Assembly (NCBI GenBank): GCA_910578735.1
Contig: CAJTSQ010000007.1
Location: 22,531 to 86,530 of the forward strand
Direction: 5' to 3'
DNA length: 64,000 nucleotides
From: an uncultured Oscillospiraceae bacterium
GTDB taxonomy: Bacteria > Bacillota > Clostridia > Oscillospirales > Oscillospiraceae
Shown here one piece after another: positions 44,151 to 53,017 of the stretch. Each line of letters begins with the position of its first letter. Within the stretch, counting starts at the first letter, position 1. The notes below the pieces were generated by a model. It saw only the letters and a list, made by a program, of their open reading frames with translations, had not been told where the DNA came from and ran no database searches. Made by a program: the position numbers and the translations under genes.

Positions 44151-44273
44151 AATAAATCTCTCCTATCGTATATTTTCCAAAATAGCTTCTGCAGGGGCCA
44201 GCCTCTGTGCCGGCCCGCTGCTGTATCCACATACATCGGGGATAACAGGGATATCGGGGCGGCACGGGGAAAA

Positions 44274-45470
44274 TCAGGCATCCAGCAGGCAGGCCACGCC
44301 GGGCAGCTCCTTGCCCTCCATAAACTCCAGGGAGGCGCCGCCGCCGGTGGAGATATGGGTCATCTTGTCCGCATAGCCCAGCTGCTGCACCGCGGCTGCG
44401 GAGTCGCCGCCGCCGATGATGGTGATAGCGCTGGTCTTGCTGAGGGCCTCAGCCACCGCCTTGGTGCCGGCAGCGAACTTCTCAAACTCAAACACGCCCA
44501 TGGGGCCGTTCCAGATGACGGTGCCCGCGTCGGCCACGGCATCGCAGTAGAGCTTCACCGTCTCGGGGCCGATATCCAGGCCCTGCCAGCCGTCGGGAAT
44601 CGCACCGGAGGTGACCACCTTGCTGTCGGCATCGGGGGCGAACTTATCGGCGATAACGGTGTCCACAGGCAGGAGGAGCTTAACGCCCTTGTCCTTGGCC
44701 TTCTGGATCATCTCCAGGGAGTAGTCCTTCCAGTCCTCCTCCAGCAGGGAGTCGCCCACAGTGCCGCCCTGGGCGGCGGAGAAGGTGTAGGCCATGCCGC
44801 CGCCGATGATGATAGTATCGGCAATCTCCAGCAGGTTATTGATAACACCGATCTTGGAGCTGACCTTGGAGCCGCCCAGGATGGCCACCAGGGGCCGCTT
44901 GGGGTTGGCCAGGGCGCCGCCGATGAAGTCCAGCTCCTTCTGAATCAGGAAACCGGAGACGGCGGGCAGGTAGTCGGCCACGCCGGCGGTGGAGGCGTGG
45001 GCACGGTGGACCGCGCCGAAGGCGTCGGACACATAGACCTCGGCCATGCCGGCCATGGCCTTGGCCAGGTCGGGATCATTCTTGGTCTCGCCCTTCTCAA
45101 AGCGGGTGTTCTCCAGCAGCAGGACCTGGCCGGGCTGGAGGGCGGCGGCCTTGGCCTGGGCGTCGGGGCCCACCACATCGGCGGCCATGATAATGTCCTT
45201 GCCCAGCAGTTCGCCCAGGCGGGCGGCCACGGGCTTCAGGGACAGCTCCGGCTTGACCTCGCCCTTGGGCTTGCCCATATGGGAGCAGGCGATCACCGCC
45301 GCGCCCTGGTCCAGCAGGTACTGGATGGTGGGCAGGGCGGCACGGATGCGCTTGTCATCGGTGATGACGCCGCTTCCGTCCTTGGCCATGGGCACGTTGA
45401 AGTCGCAGCGAAGCAGGACCTTCTTGCTCTTGACGTCGATGTCTTTGACCGTCTTTTTGTTATAGTTCAT
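44274..45470 (-). CDS. pgk: Phosphoglycerate kinase
   Basis: A 398-residue kinase making ATP from 1,3-bisphosphoglycerate. LLRCDFNVPM near the start, LGGSKVSSKIGVI, WNGPMGVFE and GGGDSAAAV are intact. The frame runs open to 45647, but ATG 45470 has a GGGAG site and avoids overlapping trmL. The gap to tpiA is 123 bases with no gene. Confidence 0.97.
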   Translation of the reverse strand: MNYNKKTVKDIDVKSKKVLLRCDFNVPMAKDGSGVITDDKRIRAALPTIQYLLDQGAAVIACSHMGKPKGEVKPELSLKPVAARLGELLGKDIIMAADVVGPDAQAKAAALQPGQVLLLENTRFEKGETKNDPDLAKAMAGMAEVYVSDAFGAVHRAHASTAGVADYLPAVSGFLIQKELDFIGGALANPKRPLVAILGGSKVSSKIGVINNLLEIADTIIIGGGMAYTFSAAQGGTVGDSLLEEDWKDYSLEMIQKAKDKGVKLLLPVDTVIADKFAPDADSKVVTSGAIPDGWQGLDIGPETVKLYCDAVADAGTVIWNGPMGVFEFEKFAAGTKAVAEALSKTSAITIIGGGDSAAAVQQLGYADKMTHISTGGGASLEFMEGKELPGVACLLDA

Positions 45471-45511
45471 GTTTTTGACTCCCTTCTTTTCGTAAAGGTG
45501 ACAAAGGTTTC

Positions 45512-45997
45512 CTAAGATTGGCCCATCTCTCCCACGCCGGACAGTTCCGGGAAACCCTGCTGGCGCAGGGCCTCGTAGGTGAGGACCGCCACCGAGTTGG
45601 CCAGGTTCAGGCTCCGGGCATCGGGCCGCATGGGGATGCGGACGCACCGGTCGTACCAGCGCTGCCGCAGGTCCTCAGGCAGTCCGGCGGTCTCCTTGCC
45701 GAACATGAGCCAGCAACCCTCCCGGTATTGGGCCTGGGTGTAGTCCCGGGGGGCTTTCGTGGTGGCCAGCCACAGATCCGGGCCGGGGTTGACGGTGAAG
45801 AAGTGGTCCAGGCTGTTGTAGACCCGCAGGTCCACCATATGCCAGTAGTCCAGTCCCGCCCGCTTGACCGCTCTGTCGCTGATGTCAAAGCCCAAGGGCT
45901 TCACCAGATGGAGACGGCTGCGGGTGGCAGCACAGGTGCGGGCGATATTGCCGGTATTCTGGGGAATCTCCGGCTCGACCAATACAATGTTCAGCAC
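45512..45997 (-). CDS. trmL: tRNA (cytidine/uridine-2'-O-)-methyltransferase, TrmL-type
   Basis: A 161-residue SPOUT methyltransferase that 2'-O-methylates position 34 of certain leucine tRNAs in characterised relatives. NIVLVEPEIPQNTGNIARTC opens it; FGKETAGLP and MRPDARSLNLANSVAVLTYE form the knot where S-adenosylmethionine binds. It is the first gene of the glycolytic unit, 41 bases before pgk, behind a good promoter. Confidence 0.93.
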   Translation of the reverse strand: MLNIVLVEPEIPQNTGNIARTCAATRSRLHLVKPLGFDISDRAVKRAGLDYWHMVDLRVYNSLDHFFTVNPGPDLWLATTKAPRDYTQAQYREGCWLMFGKETAGLPEDLRQRWYDRCVRIPMRPDARSLNLANSVAVLTYEALRQQGFPELSGVGEMGQS

Positions 45998-46026
45998 ATG
46001 GGCCCCTCCTTGCTCTTGCGGCTTTC

Positions 46027-46055
46027 ATTGTAAGCCTAATCGGCAAAAATTTCAA
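46027..46055 (-). promoter_or_regulatory. Sigma-A promoter of trmL and the glycolytic operon
   Basis: TTGAAA, 17-nt spacer, TACAAT on the minus strand, 30 bases before the trmL start. Confidence 0.7.
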
Positions 46056-46365
46056 CTGCAAAATGGTCGAAATATTGCAGAAACTTCACAAAAATATTGA
46101 TTTCTTCCTTGTTCACTCCATTTTTTGTGTGTTTTTTAGATTTGCTTCTTTTTCCCATTCTTTTTTTGGGCAATGTGCCGAGATAAATCCCCAAAAAATG
46201 CCGGAGAAATTGTGTCCGGCCCTCTTTCTCCCGCTCCGATCCTCCAGGAAATAGAAAAATTGTACAAATTCACTTCCCATATCCTGGGAAATCAGCTACC
46301 CTTTTCTGGAAACGCGTGCTATAATGGCACTACTGTCAATCAGAAACGATTTGGAGGTCTTTTTT
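46056..46365. other. AT-rich divergent intergenic region between trmL and cinA
   Basis: Between the two promoters the sequence is strongly T-rich on the plus strand, with no credible reading frame. A 6-bp inverted repeat with a 5-nt centre (TTCCCA-TATCC-TGGGAA, 46274-46290) lies upstream of the cinA -10 and could be an operator. Nothing else is recognised. Confidence 0.5.
46317..46325 (+). promoter_or_regulatory. Extended -10 promoter of cinA
   Basis: TGC followed by exact TATAAT, 41 bases before the cinA start; the -35 region is a poor match, as often seen with extended -10 promoters. Confidence 0.45.
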
Positions 46366-47625
46366 ATGTCTCATACCGTTGAAATACTATCCGTCGGCAC
46401 CGAGCTTCTGCTGGGCAACATTGCCAATACCGATGCTCAGATGCTCTCCCAGGGCCTGAGCGAGCTGGGCCTGAACGTCTTCTGGCACACCGTGGTGGGG
46501 GACAATCTCCAGCGGGCCCAGGAGGCGGTGGCCCTGGCCAAGCAGCGGGCGGACATCATCATCACCACCGGCGGCCTGGGCCCCACCTGCGACGACCTGA
46601 CCAAAAACGTGCTGGCCCAGGCCTTTGGCAAGAAGCTGGTCTTTGACGAGGACTCTGCCCAGCGCATCCGCTCCTATTTTGCCCGCACCAAGCGGCCTAT
46701 GACGGATAACAACCTCCAGCAGGCCATGCTCCCCGAGGGCTGCACCGTCTTGGTCAACGACTGGGGCACCGCCCCCGGCTGTGCCTTTGAGGCTGACGGG
46801 GTCCATGTCATCATGCTCCCCGGCCCCCCCAGCGAGTGCCGGCCCATGTTCCAGTACCGGGCCAGGCCCTATCTGCTGTCCCTGTCCGAGGGGGTGATCG
46901 CCTCCCACACCATCAAGCTGTTTGGAATCGGGGAGTCCTCCATGGAGGCTCAGCTGCGGGATCAGATGAACGCCATGACCAACCCCACCCTGGCCCCCTA
47001 CGCCAAGGAGGGGGAGTGCGAGCTGCGGGTCACCGCCAAAGCCGCTGACGACGGGGAGGCCCAGGCCCTCCTCCGACCCACGGTGGCCCAGGTGAAGGAG
47101 CTGTTTGGCGACAAGGTCTACGGGGTGGATGTGCCCTCTCTGGAGTATGTGGTGATCCAGGGACTGAAGGAAAAGGGGCTCACCCTGGGCACCGCCGAGA
47201 GCTGCACCGGCGGACTCATCGCCAAGCGTCTCACCGATGTACCCGGGGCCTCCCAGGTATTCAAGGGCGGGATTGTGTCCTACACCAACGAGATCAAGGA
47301 GAATGTCCTGCGGGTGCCGGAACACTTGCTGGACCAGTTCGGGGCGGTCTCCAGGGAGGTGGCCGCCGCCATGGCCGAGGGAGCCCGGCAGTTGCTGGGC
47401 TGCGACATTGCCCTGTCCTCCACCGGCGTGGCCGGACCGGGCCAGGACGACTGGGAGAACGAGGTGGGCACCATGTTTGTGGCCATCGCCACCCCGGAGA
47501 GCACCTATGTCCGGGCCCTTAACCTGGGCAACCGCCCCATGCGGGAGCGCCTGCGCACCCAGACCGCCAGCCACGCCTTCGACCTGGTCAGGCGGTATCT
47601 GTCCGGACTGGACTTTGGAAACTGA
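46366..47625 (+). CDS. cinA: CinA: competence/damage-inducible protein, NMN deamidase type
   Basis: A 419-residue two-domain protein. The N-terminal half is the molybdopterin-binding-like domain (VGTELLLGNIANTDAQ, TTGGLGPTCDDLTK, MLPGPPSE). The C-terminal half is the nicotinamide-nucleotide amidase, with TAESCTGGLIAKRLT and STGVAGPGQ. Known CinA proteins hydrolyse ADP-ribose-type compounds and deamidate NMN. The frame opens at 46324, but ATG 46366 has GGAGGT seven bases upstream and starts at the family N-terminus. Confidence 0.94.
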   Translation: MSHTVEILSVGTELLLGNIANTDAQMLSQGLSELGLNVFWHTVVGDNLQRAQEAVALAKQRADIIITTGGLGPTCDDLTKNVLAQAFGKKLVFDEDSAQRIRSYFARTKRPMTDNNLQQAMLPEGCTVLVNDWGTAPGCAFEADGVHVIMLPGPPSECRPMFQYRARPYLLSLSEGVIASHTIKLFGIGESSMEAQLRDQMNAMTNPTLAPYAKEGECELRVTAKAADDGEAQALLRPTVAQVKELFGDKVYGVDVPSLEYVVIQGLKEKGLTLGTAESCTGGLIAKRLTDVPGASQVFKGGIVSYTNEIKENVLRVPEHLLDQFGAVSREVAAAMAEGARQLLGCDIALSSTGVAGPGQDDWENEVGTMFVAIATPESTYVRALNLGNRPMRERLRTQTASHAFDLVRRYLSGLDFGN

Positions 47626-47678
47626 AAAGCCCCCCTCGGAGAGGGAGGCGGAAGCGCCGAATTCGGCTTGATTGACCC

Positions 47679-47707
47679 TTGCAAAGCTTGCCGGTTTCTG
47701 GTATAAT
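47679..47707 (+). promoter_or_regulatory. Sigma-A promoter of the structured leader RNA
   Basis: TTGCAA, 17-nt spacer, exact TATAAT, 54 bases after cinA; predicted transcription start near 47714. Confidence 0.75.
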
Positions 47708-47713
47708 AAGGTG

Positions 47714-47937
47714 AAAACAAAGATGCGGCAGCTTTAGTGGGTGTTACCAGCACCCGCAAAGCCTGCATAGGTGGCACTATCACCTACACAACGGCCAATG
47801 GCCGCACCGCATTGGATATTATACGACAGGCCGCTCTTTTTGTAAAGGGTAGTCTTGTTGCGGTATCCGTGTGGTCGTGTTGCCAAAGACTTTTCTTTGC
47901 TGTGTAGGCTTTGCACCTGCACAGCGTTTTTGTTTTT
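47714..47937 (+). ncRNA. Candidate structured RNA or cis-regulatory leader upstream of DUF4230 gene
   Basis: A roughly 224-nt transcription unit bounded by its own promoter and an intrinsic terminator. A closing helix (47722-47728 with 47807-47813) encloses three hairpins: 47737-47757 (7 bp, 7-nt loop), 47768-47786 (6 bp, 7-nt loop) and 47792-47804 (5 bp, 3-nt loop). Segment 47756-47768 can also pair over 13 bp (11 Watson-Crick, 2 wobble) with 47902-47914, the 5' arm and loop of the terminator, so terminator and antiterminator are exclusive. The only frame through it (about GTG 47737 to TAG 47907) has no ribosome site. I do not recognise the class; known large Firmicutes RNAs such as the raiA motif should be ruled out. 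Confidence 0.6.
47899..47937 (+). terminator. Intrinsic terminator/attenuator of the leader RNA
   Basis: A 10-bp stem (GCTGTGTAGG with CCTGCACAGC, one wobble) and 7-nt loop, followed by G, T5, G, T5. It lies 58 bases before the DUF4230 gene and would block its transcription unless read through. Confidence 0.8.
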
Positions 47938-47945
47938 ATCCCGGC

Positions 47946-47969
47946 CCCAGGGGTGGAAACACCCCTGGG
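47946..47969 (+). promoter_or_regulatory. Hairpin just before the DUF4230 ribosome site
   Basis: A perfect 10-bp stem CCCAGGGGTG with CACCCCTGGG around a GAAA tetraloop, ending 12 bases before AGGAGG. It may stabilise the message or gate translation. Confidence 0.6.
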
Positions 47970-47994
47970 AATTAAAAAACAGGAGGTATTTATA

Positions 47995-48720
47995 ATGAAT
48001 AAGATGGATACCAAGAAAAATGCCGGAAAACTGCTGCAAAAGGTTAAACCAATTCACGTTATCATTCTATTGAGCTTATGTGTAATAGGCTTGCTGTGGG
48101 GAATGTACTCGTCTTACCAGCACCAAAAAGAAATTGAGCAGCGGCTCGAAATGTACCGCGACATGGAACTAACTCCAGAAGACAAATCGAATAGTATCAT
48201 CAAAGAAGCGGACCCGGTCATTACCAGTGATACAGTTAATGAGCAGCTCAATTCCCTGGGGGAGCTAGTTACTGTAGAATATCTTTACACCAACGCAGAT
48301 AAATACGAAAACCGGAACCAAGTATCAGTCCACAAATGGAACATCAATCTGCCTTTTACCACAAAGAGTTTTCTGCTGGCATATGACGGCCGTATTAAGG
48401 CTGGAGTAAATTTGAAGGATGCTCAAATTGATGTGGATGAAAATGCTCACAAAATCACGGTTGTTCTTCCAAAAAGCGAAATTACTTCCCATGAAATATT
48501 CGAGGATAACATCCGTGTTTTTGACGAAAAAGATAGCGTATTCAACAAAATAACGATTGAAAACTATAACGACTTTGTCGCCTCACAAAAAGATGGTATG
48601 GAGCAGAGAGCTATTGATATGGGGCTTTTGTCCAGCGCTGACGAAAACGCAAAAACCGTGGTCCACTCCTTCCTTTCCCTCATTCCAGGTATAGATACTT
48701 ACACTTTGACAATCAAATAA
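47995..48720 (+). CDS. Membrane-anchored DUF4230-like protein
   Basis: A 241-residue protein with a short basic N-terminus, one membrane span (about 20-38, VIILLSLCVIGLLWGMY) and an extracellular domain. The order of motifs (LVTVEYLYTNADKYENRN, FLLAYDGRIKAGVNLKDAQI, ITVVLPKSEITSHEI, TIENYNDFVASQKDGMEQRA) resembles the DUF4230 family, whose function is unknown. Base composition is visibly more AT-rich than its neighbours, hinting at transfer. AGGAGG lies eight bases upstream. It sits behind a structured leader with a terminator and a GAAA-capped hairpin, so expression is probably conditional. Confidence 0.75.
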   Translation: MNKMDTKKNAGKLLQKVKPIHVIILLSLCVIGLLWGMYSSYQHQKEIEQRLEMYRDMELTPEDKSNSIIKEADPVITSDTVNEQLNSLGELVTVEYLYTNADKYENRNQVSVHKWNINLPFTTKSFLLAYDGRIKAGVNLKDAQIDVDENAHKITVVLPKSEITSHEIFEDNIRVFDEKDSVFNKITIENYNDFVASQKDGMEQRAIDMGLLSSADENAKTVVHSFLSLIPGIDTYTLTIK

Positions 48721-48731
48721 ATATCCAAAAG

Positions 48732-48776
48732 AAAAACCGGGCGGCTGTCCTTGAATGGACAGCCGCCCGTCTGTTT
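48732..48776. terminator. Bidirectional terminator between the DUF4230 gene and polC
   Basis: A 13-bp perfect stem (CGGGCGGCTGTCC with its complement), 6-nt loop, A5 on one side and TCTGTTTT on the other. It serves the convergent DUF4230 gene and polC. Confidence 0.9.
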
Positions 48777-48817
48777 TATGGTTTCATTATAATTCACCAT
48801 CAATGAAATGCCAATCC

Positions 48818-51800
48818 TTATCCAAACATAGAAAACAAATCCATCTGACTGGTCTCAGGCAGGTCGCCGAAGGCGCCGGCGTCCTTCAGCAGCTGGATAT
48901 GGGTTTTGGACACCTTGGGGCAGGCGGCGGACACCTCCTCAATGGAGATAAACTGCTTGCCCTCCCGCTGCTCCGCCAGGGAGATGGCAGCCGTCTCCCC
49001 CAGCCCCGCCACCGACACGAAGGGGGGACGCAGGGTGCCCCGCTCCTCGTCCACCGAAAAGTGGATGGCCTGGGACTGGTAGACGTCCATCCGGTCGAAC
49101 TGGAAGCCCCGGAGGTAGAACTCGTAGCACACCTCCAGGGTGGTGAGCATGTCCTGCTCCACGGCGGTGGCCTCCTTGTCCTTGGCCACAATCTCCCGCA
49201 TCTTCTTCTGACACACGTCCATCCCCCGGCACATGTAGGCCTCGTCAAAGGCCTTGGCCCGGATGGAGAAGTAGGCTGCGTAGAAGGCCAGGGGCCGGTG
49301 GACCTTGAACCAGGCGATGCGGAAGGCCATCATCACATAGGCCACGGCGTGGGCCTTGGGGAACAGATAGGCGATCTTCTTGCAGGAGCCGATGTACCAG
49401 TCGGGCACGCCGGCGGCCTTCATCTCCTCCTCCGCCCCGTCGGGCAGGCCCCGGCCCTTTCGGACGGCCTCCATGATTTTAAAGGACCGCTTGGGGTCCA
49501 TCCCCTTGGAGATGAGAAACAGCATGATGTCGTCCCGGCAGCCGATGGCCTGGCCAACGGGGATGCCCTGCTGGATAATCAGATCCCGGGCGTTGCCCAG
49601 CCACACGTCGGTGCCGTGGGAAAAGCCGGACAGCCGCACTAGAATGTCAAACTGGTTGGGCTGGGTCTCCTCCAGCATCCCCCGGACAAAGGAGGTGCCG
49701 AACTCCGGGATGGCGGTGCCTCCGGTGGGGCCGAGGACCTTGTCGTTTTCATAGCCCAGAGCCTTGGACGAGGAAAACAGCGACATGGTATCCGGGTCGT
49801 CCAGGGGTATCTCCCGGGCGTTCACCCCGGTGAGGTCCTCCAGCATACGGATCATGGTGGGATCATCGTGGCCCAGCATGTCCAGCTTGAGGAGGTTGGA
49901 CTCCATAGAGTGATATTCAAAGTGGGTGGTGATGATGTCGCTGTTGGGGTCGTCGGCGGGGTGCTGGACGGGGCAGAAATCGTAAATCTCCTTGTCCTGG
50001 GGAATCACGACCATGCCCCCGGGGTGCTGGCCGGTGGTGCGCTTCACGCCGGTGCAGCCGATGGCCAGCCGGTTCTCCTCCGCCTTGGAGGCCACCTTGC
50101 CCTTCTCCTCCAGATACTTCTTCACATAGCCAAAGGCGGTCTTTTCCGCCACCGTGCCGATGGTGCCCGCCCGAAAGACGTGGGTCTGGCCGAAGAGTTC
50201 AAAGGTGTATTTGTGGGCGCTGGACTGGTACTCGCCGGAAAAGTTCAGGTCGATATCGGGCACCTTGTCGCCGCCGAAGCCTAAGAACGTCTCAAAGGGG
50301 ATGTTGAAGCCGTCCTTCACGTACTTGGCCCCGCAGACGGGACAGACTGCATCGGGCATGTCCGCCCCGCAGCCGTAGGGGTGCTCCGGGTCCTGGGCGT
50401 AGTCGAAGTCGGTGTGCTTGCAGTTGGGGCAGCGGTAGTGGGCGGGCAGAGAGTTCACCTCGGTGATGCCCGACATAAAGGCCACCAGGGACGACCCCAC
50501 CGACCCCCGGGAGCCCACCAGGTAGCCATGCTCCAGGGAGTTTTGCACCAGCTTCTGGGCGGACATATAGATCACGTCATACTTACAGCGGATGATGTCC
50601 CCCAGCTCCGCCTCGATGCGGTCCACCACAATCTGGGGCGGATTCTCACCATACAGTTCGTGGGCCTTGCCCCAGACAAGCCGCTTCAGCTCCCCGCCGG
50701 AGTCCTCCAGCTTGGGGGCGAACAGACCCTTAGGCAGGGGCTCGATGGGGTCGCACCAGCTGGCGATCAAATTGGTATTGGTGACTACCACCTCGTGAGC
50801 CTTCTCCTTCCCCAGATAAGCGAACTCTTTCAACATCTCGTCGGTGGTCTTGAAGTAGATGGGCAGGTCCTCGTCCGCGTCCTCAAAGCCCTTGGAGGCC
50901 AGCAGGATGTGGCGGTAGATCTCGTCCTGGGGGTCCAGAAAGTGGACGTCCCCGGTGGCGCACACCGGCTTGCCCAGCTCCTCCCCCAGGCGGACGATCT
51001 CCCGGTTGAAGTCCCGCAGCTCCTCCTCCGAGCGGACCAGCCCCTTGCGGAGCATGAACATGTTGTTGCAGATGGGCTGTATCTCCAGATAGTCATACCA
51101 GGAGGCGATACGCTTCAGCTCCTCCCAGTCCTTGCCCTCGGTGAGGGCCCGGAACAGCTCCCCCGCCTCGCAGGCGGAGCCGATGATAAGCCCCTCCCGG
51201 TTCTCGTTAATCAGGGACTTGGGCATGATGGGGTAGCGCCTGAAGTGCTCCAGGTGGGCCAGGGACACCAGCTTATACAGATTGCGCAGGCCGGTCTGGT
51301 TCTTGGCCAGCACAATCAGGTGCTTGGGCTGGCGCTTGGCCTTCCCCTTGCCCCGGATGGTGCGCATGTAGGGGTTGATTTCGGACAGGTTGTGATACCC
51401 CAGCTCCTCCAGCATCCTGAAAAAGTGGGGCAGCATGTAGGCCACCGTGGCCGCGTCGTCGCTGGCCCGGTGGTGGTTGAAGGCGGGCAGGTGCAGGTGC
51501 TCCGCCACAATGTCCAGCTTATACTTGCCCAGCTCGGGCAGCAGGTTCTGGGCCAGAATCAGGCTGTCCACCGAGGGGTTGGCGAAGGGGAGCCCGTATT
51601 TCCGGCAGCCGGCGGCGATAAAGCCCATGTCAAAATCGGCGTTGTGGGCGGCCAGAGGCCGGTCCCCGGCGAAGGCCAGAAAGGCCTCCAGCGCCTCCCG
51701 CTGGGAGGGGGCCCCCTCCAGCATCTCGTCGGTGATGCCGGTAAGGCGGATGATCTCCGGGGGCAGAATGCGCCCCGGGGCGGCAAAGGTGTTGAATCGG

Positions 51801-52969
51801 TCGGTAATCTCCCCGTTTTTCAGCACCACCGCGCCGATCTCAATGATAACCTCGTGCTTCTTGTTCAGGCCGGTGGTCTCGATGTCGAAGCAGACAATCT
51901 CGCCGTTGAAGGGGGCGTCGGTCTCCCCGTGGACGGCCACCCGGTCGTCCACGTCGTTGATGAAGTAAGCCTCCACCCCATACAAAATCTTAATCTTCTT
52001 GGCCGAGTGCCAGGCGTCGGGGAAGGACTGGGCCACTCCGTGGTCGGTGATGGCGATGGCCGGGTGGCCCCAGGCCTCCGCCCGCTTCACCACGTTCCGG
52101 TCCGGACCCAGCTTGGGGCCCACGCTGGTGAGGGCGTCCATGGAGGACATGGTGGTGTGCAGGTGGAGCTCCACCCGCTTCTCCGGGGCGGTGTCCTCCT
52201 TCATTTTCTTCTCCGCCGCGGTGACGGCCACCGGCTCCAGCACCATGTCGCCGTAGAAGCGGTCCATGTTTAGACGGCCCTGGACCTTGATGTGCATCCC
52301 CTTTTTGATGCCGTCCACCAGGGGCTTGCCCTCCTCGCCGGGGAAAAACTTGTTCACCCGGATGGATCCGGTATAGTCGGTCATGTCGAAGGCCACCACC
52401 CAGGCCCCCCGCTTTTTCAGCTCCCGGTTGTCGATAGCGAAGACGTCCCCCTCCACCACCACCATGCCCATGTCCAGCTCCAGCTCCCCCACGGGGGTGG
52501 GGGCCTTGGAAATGGCTTTGCCGAAGATGGCCTTGCCCTGGGGCTTTTTATCCTTCTTCCCGGGGGCGGCGGGCCGGACGGCGTTTTTCAGGGCCGCCCG
52601 GCGCAGCGCCTCGGTGCGGGCGAAGGGGTCGGCCGGTGTGTGGGGCGGGGCGGCCTCGGCCCGCCTCTCTTCAGGAACGGTATCTGTGTCGGACGGCGCG
52701 CCGGGGTCGTCGCGCCCCACAGATGATTCCGGGGCAGGGGCCGCCTCGATTTTGACGCTGTTCAGGCCGTAGGCCCGGGCCAGCGTCTCCTCCGCCTGGG
52801 CGATGAGGTTGGACCCCGCCCCGGCTGCCCCCTCCACCGCGATTTTGGCGCTGCGGCTGGCCTTGTCGATGGCGGCGGACACAATCAGCCAGCCCTCCAC
52901 CCCATTGGACAGCTCGGTCCACTGGCGCAGGGCGGCAAACATCTGTAAAAATGGTATCTTTTGGGACAT
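48818..52969 (-). CDS. polC: DNA polymerase III subunit alpha, PolC-type
   Basis: A 1383-residue replicative polymerase of low-GC Gram-positives. In order: an N-terminal region with a Pro/Ala-rich stretch (about 80-150), an OB fold (VEGDVFAIDNRELKKRG), a PHP part split by the DEDD exonuclease starting at DIETTGLN (about 361), a zinc motif (CPNCKHTDFD and CPVCGAKY, about 850-885), and the polymerase core with VPDIDLNFSGE (about 905). Slightly shorter than the usual 1430. It is the last gene of the pyrH-to-polC operon, separated from its neighbour by a palindromic element. Confidence 0.97.
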   Translation of the reverse strand: MSQKIPFLQMFAALRQWTELSNGVEGWLIVSAAIDKASRSAKIAVEGAAGAGSNLIAQAEETLARAYGLNSVKIEAAPAPESSVGRDDPGAPSDTDTVPEERRAEAAPPHTPADPFARTEALRRAALKNAVRPAAPGKKDKKPQGKAIFGKAISKAPTPVGELELDMGMVVVEGDVFAIDNRELKKRGAWVVAFDMTDYTGSIRVNKFFPGEEGKPLVDGIKKGMHIKVQGRLNMDRFYGDMVLEPVAVTAAEKKMKEDTAPEKRVELHLHTTMSSMDALTSVGPKLGPDRNVVKRAEAWGHPAIAITDHGVAQSFPDAWHSAKKIKILYGVEAYFINDVDDRVAVHGETDAPFNGEIVCFDIETTGLNKKHEVIIEIGAVVLKNGEITDRFNTFAAPGRILPPEIIRLTGITDEMLEGAPSQREALEAFLAFAGDRPLAAHNADFDMGFIAAGCRKYGLPFANPSVDSLILAQNLLPELGKYKLDIVAEHLHLPAFNHHRASDDAATVAYMLPHFFRMLEELGYHNLSEINPYMRTIRGKGKAKRQPKHLIVLAKNQTGLRNLYKLVSLAHLEHFRRYPIMPKSLINENREGLIIGSACEAGELFRALTEGKDWEELKRIASWYDYLEIQPICNNMFMLRKGLVRSEEELRDFNREIVRLGEELGKPVCATGDVHFLDPQDEIYRHILLASKGFEDADEDLPIYFKTTDEMLKEFAYLGKEKAHEVVVTNTNLIASWCDPIEPLPKGLFAPKLEDSGGELKRLVWGKAHELYGENPPQIVVDRIEAELGDIIRCKYDVIYMSAQKLVQNSLEHGYLVGSRGSVGSSLVAFMSGITEVNSLPAHYRCPNCKHTDFDYAQDPEHPYGCGADMPDAVCPVCGAKYVKDGFNIPFETFLGFGGDKVPDIDLNFSGEYQSSAHKYTFELFGQTHVFRAGTIGTVAEKTAFGYVKKYLEEKGKVASKAEENRLAIGCTGVKRTTGQHPGGMVVIPQDKEIYDFCPVQHPADDPNSDIITTHFEYHSMESNLLKLDMLGHDDPTMIRMLEDLTGVNAREIPLDDPDTMSLFSSSKALGYENDKVLGPTGGTAIPEFGTSFVRGMLEETQPNQFDILVRLSGFSHGTDVWLGNARDLIIQQGIPVGQAIGCRDDIMLFLISKGMDPKRSFKIMEAVRKGRGLPDGAEEEMKAAGVPDWYIGSCKKIAYLFPKAHAVAYVMMAFRIAWFKVHRPLAFYAAYFSIRAKAFDEAYMCRGMDVCQKKMREIVAKDKEATAVEQDMLTTLEVCYEFYLRGFQFDRMDVYQSQAIHFSVDEERGTLRPPFVSVAGLGETAAISLAEQREGKQFISIEEVSAACPKVSKTHIQLLKDAGAFGDLPETSQMDLFSMFG

Positions 52970-53017
52970 TTATCTGGTCTCCTTTGTCCAGCGTCTATCT
53001 GAAATAAATTCGCGCCT

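Noticed and set aside
47734..48057. Minus-strand frame of 107 codons across the leader RNA and DUF4230 start
   Set aside because: It overlaps a promoter, a terminator hairpin and a real gene start, and has no ribosome site; the region is better explained as structured RNA.
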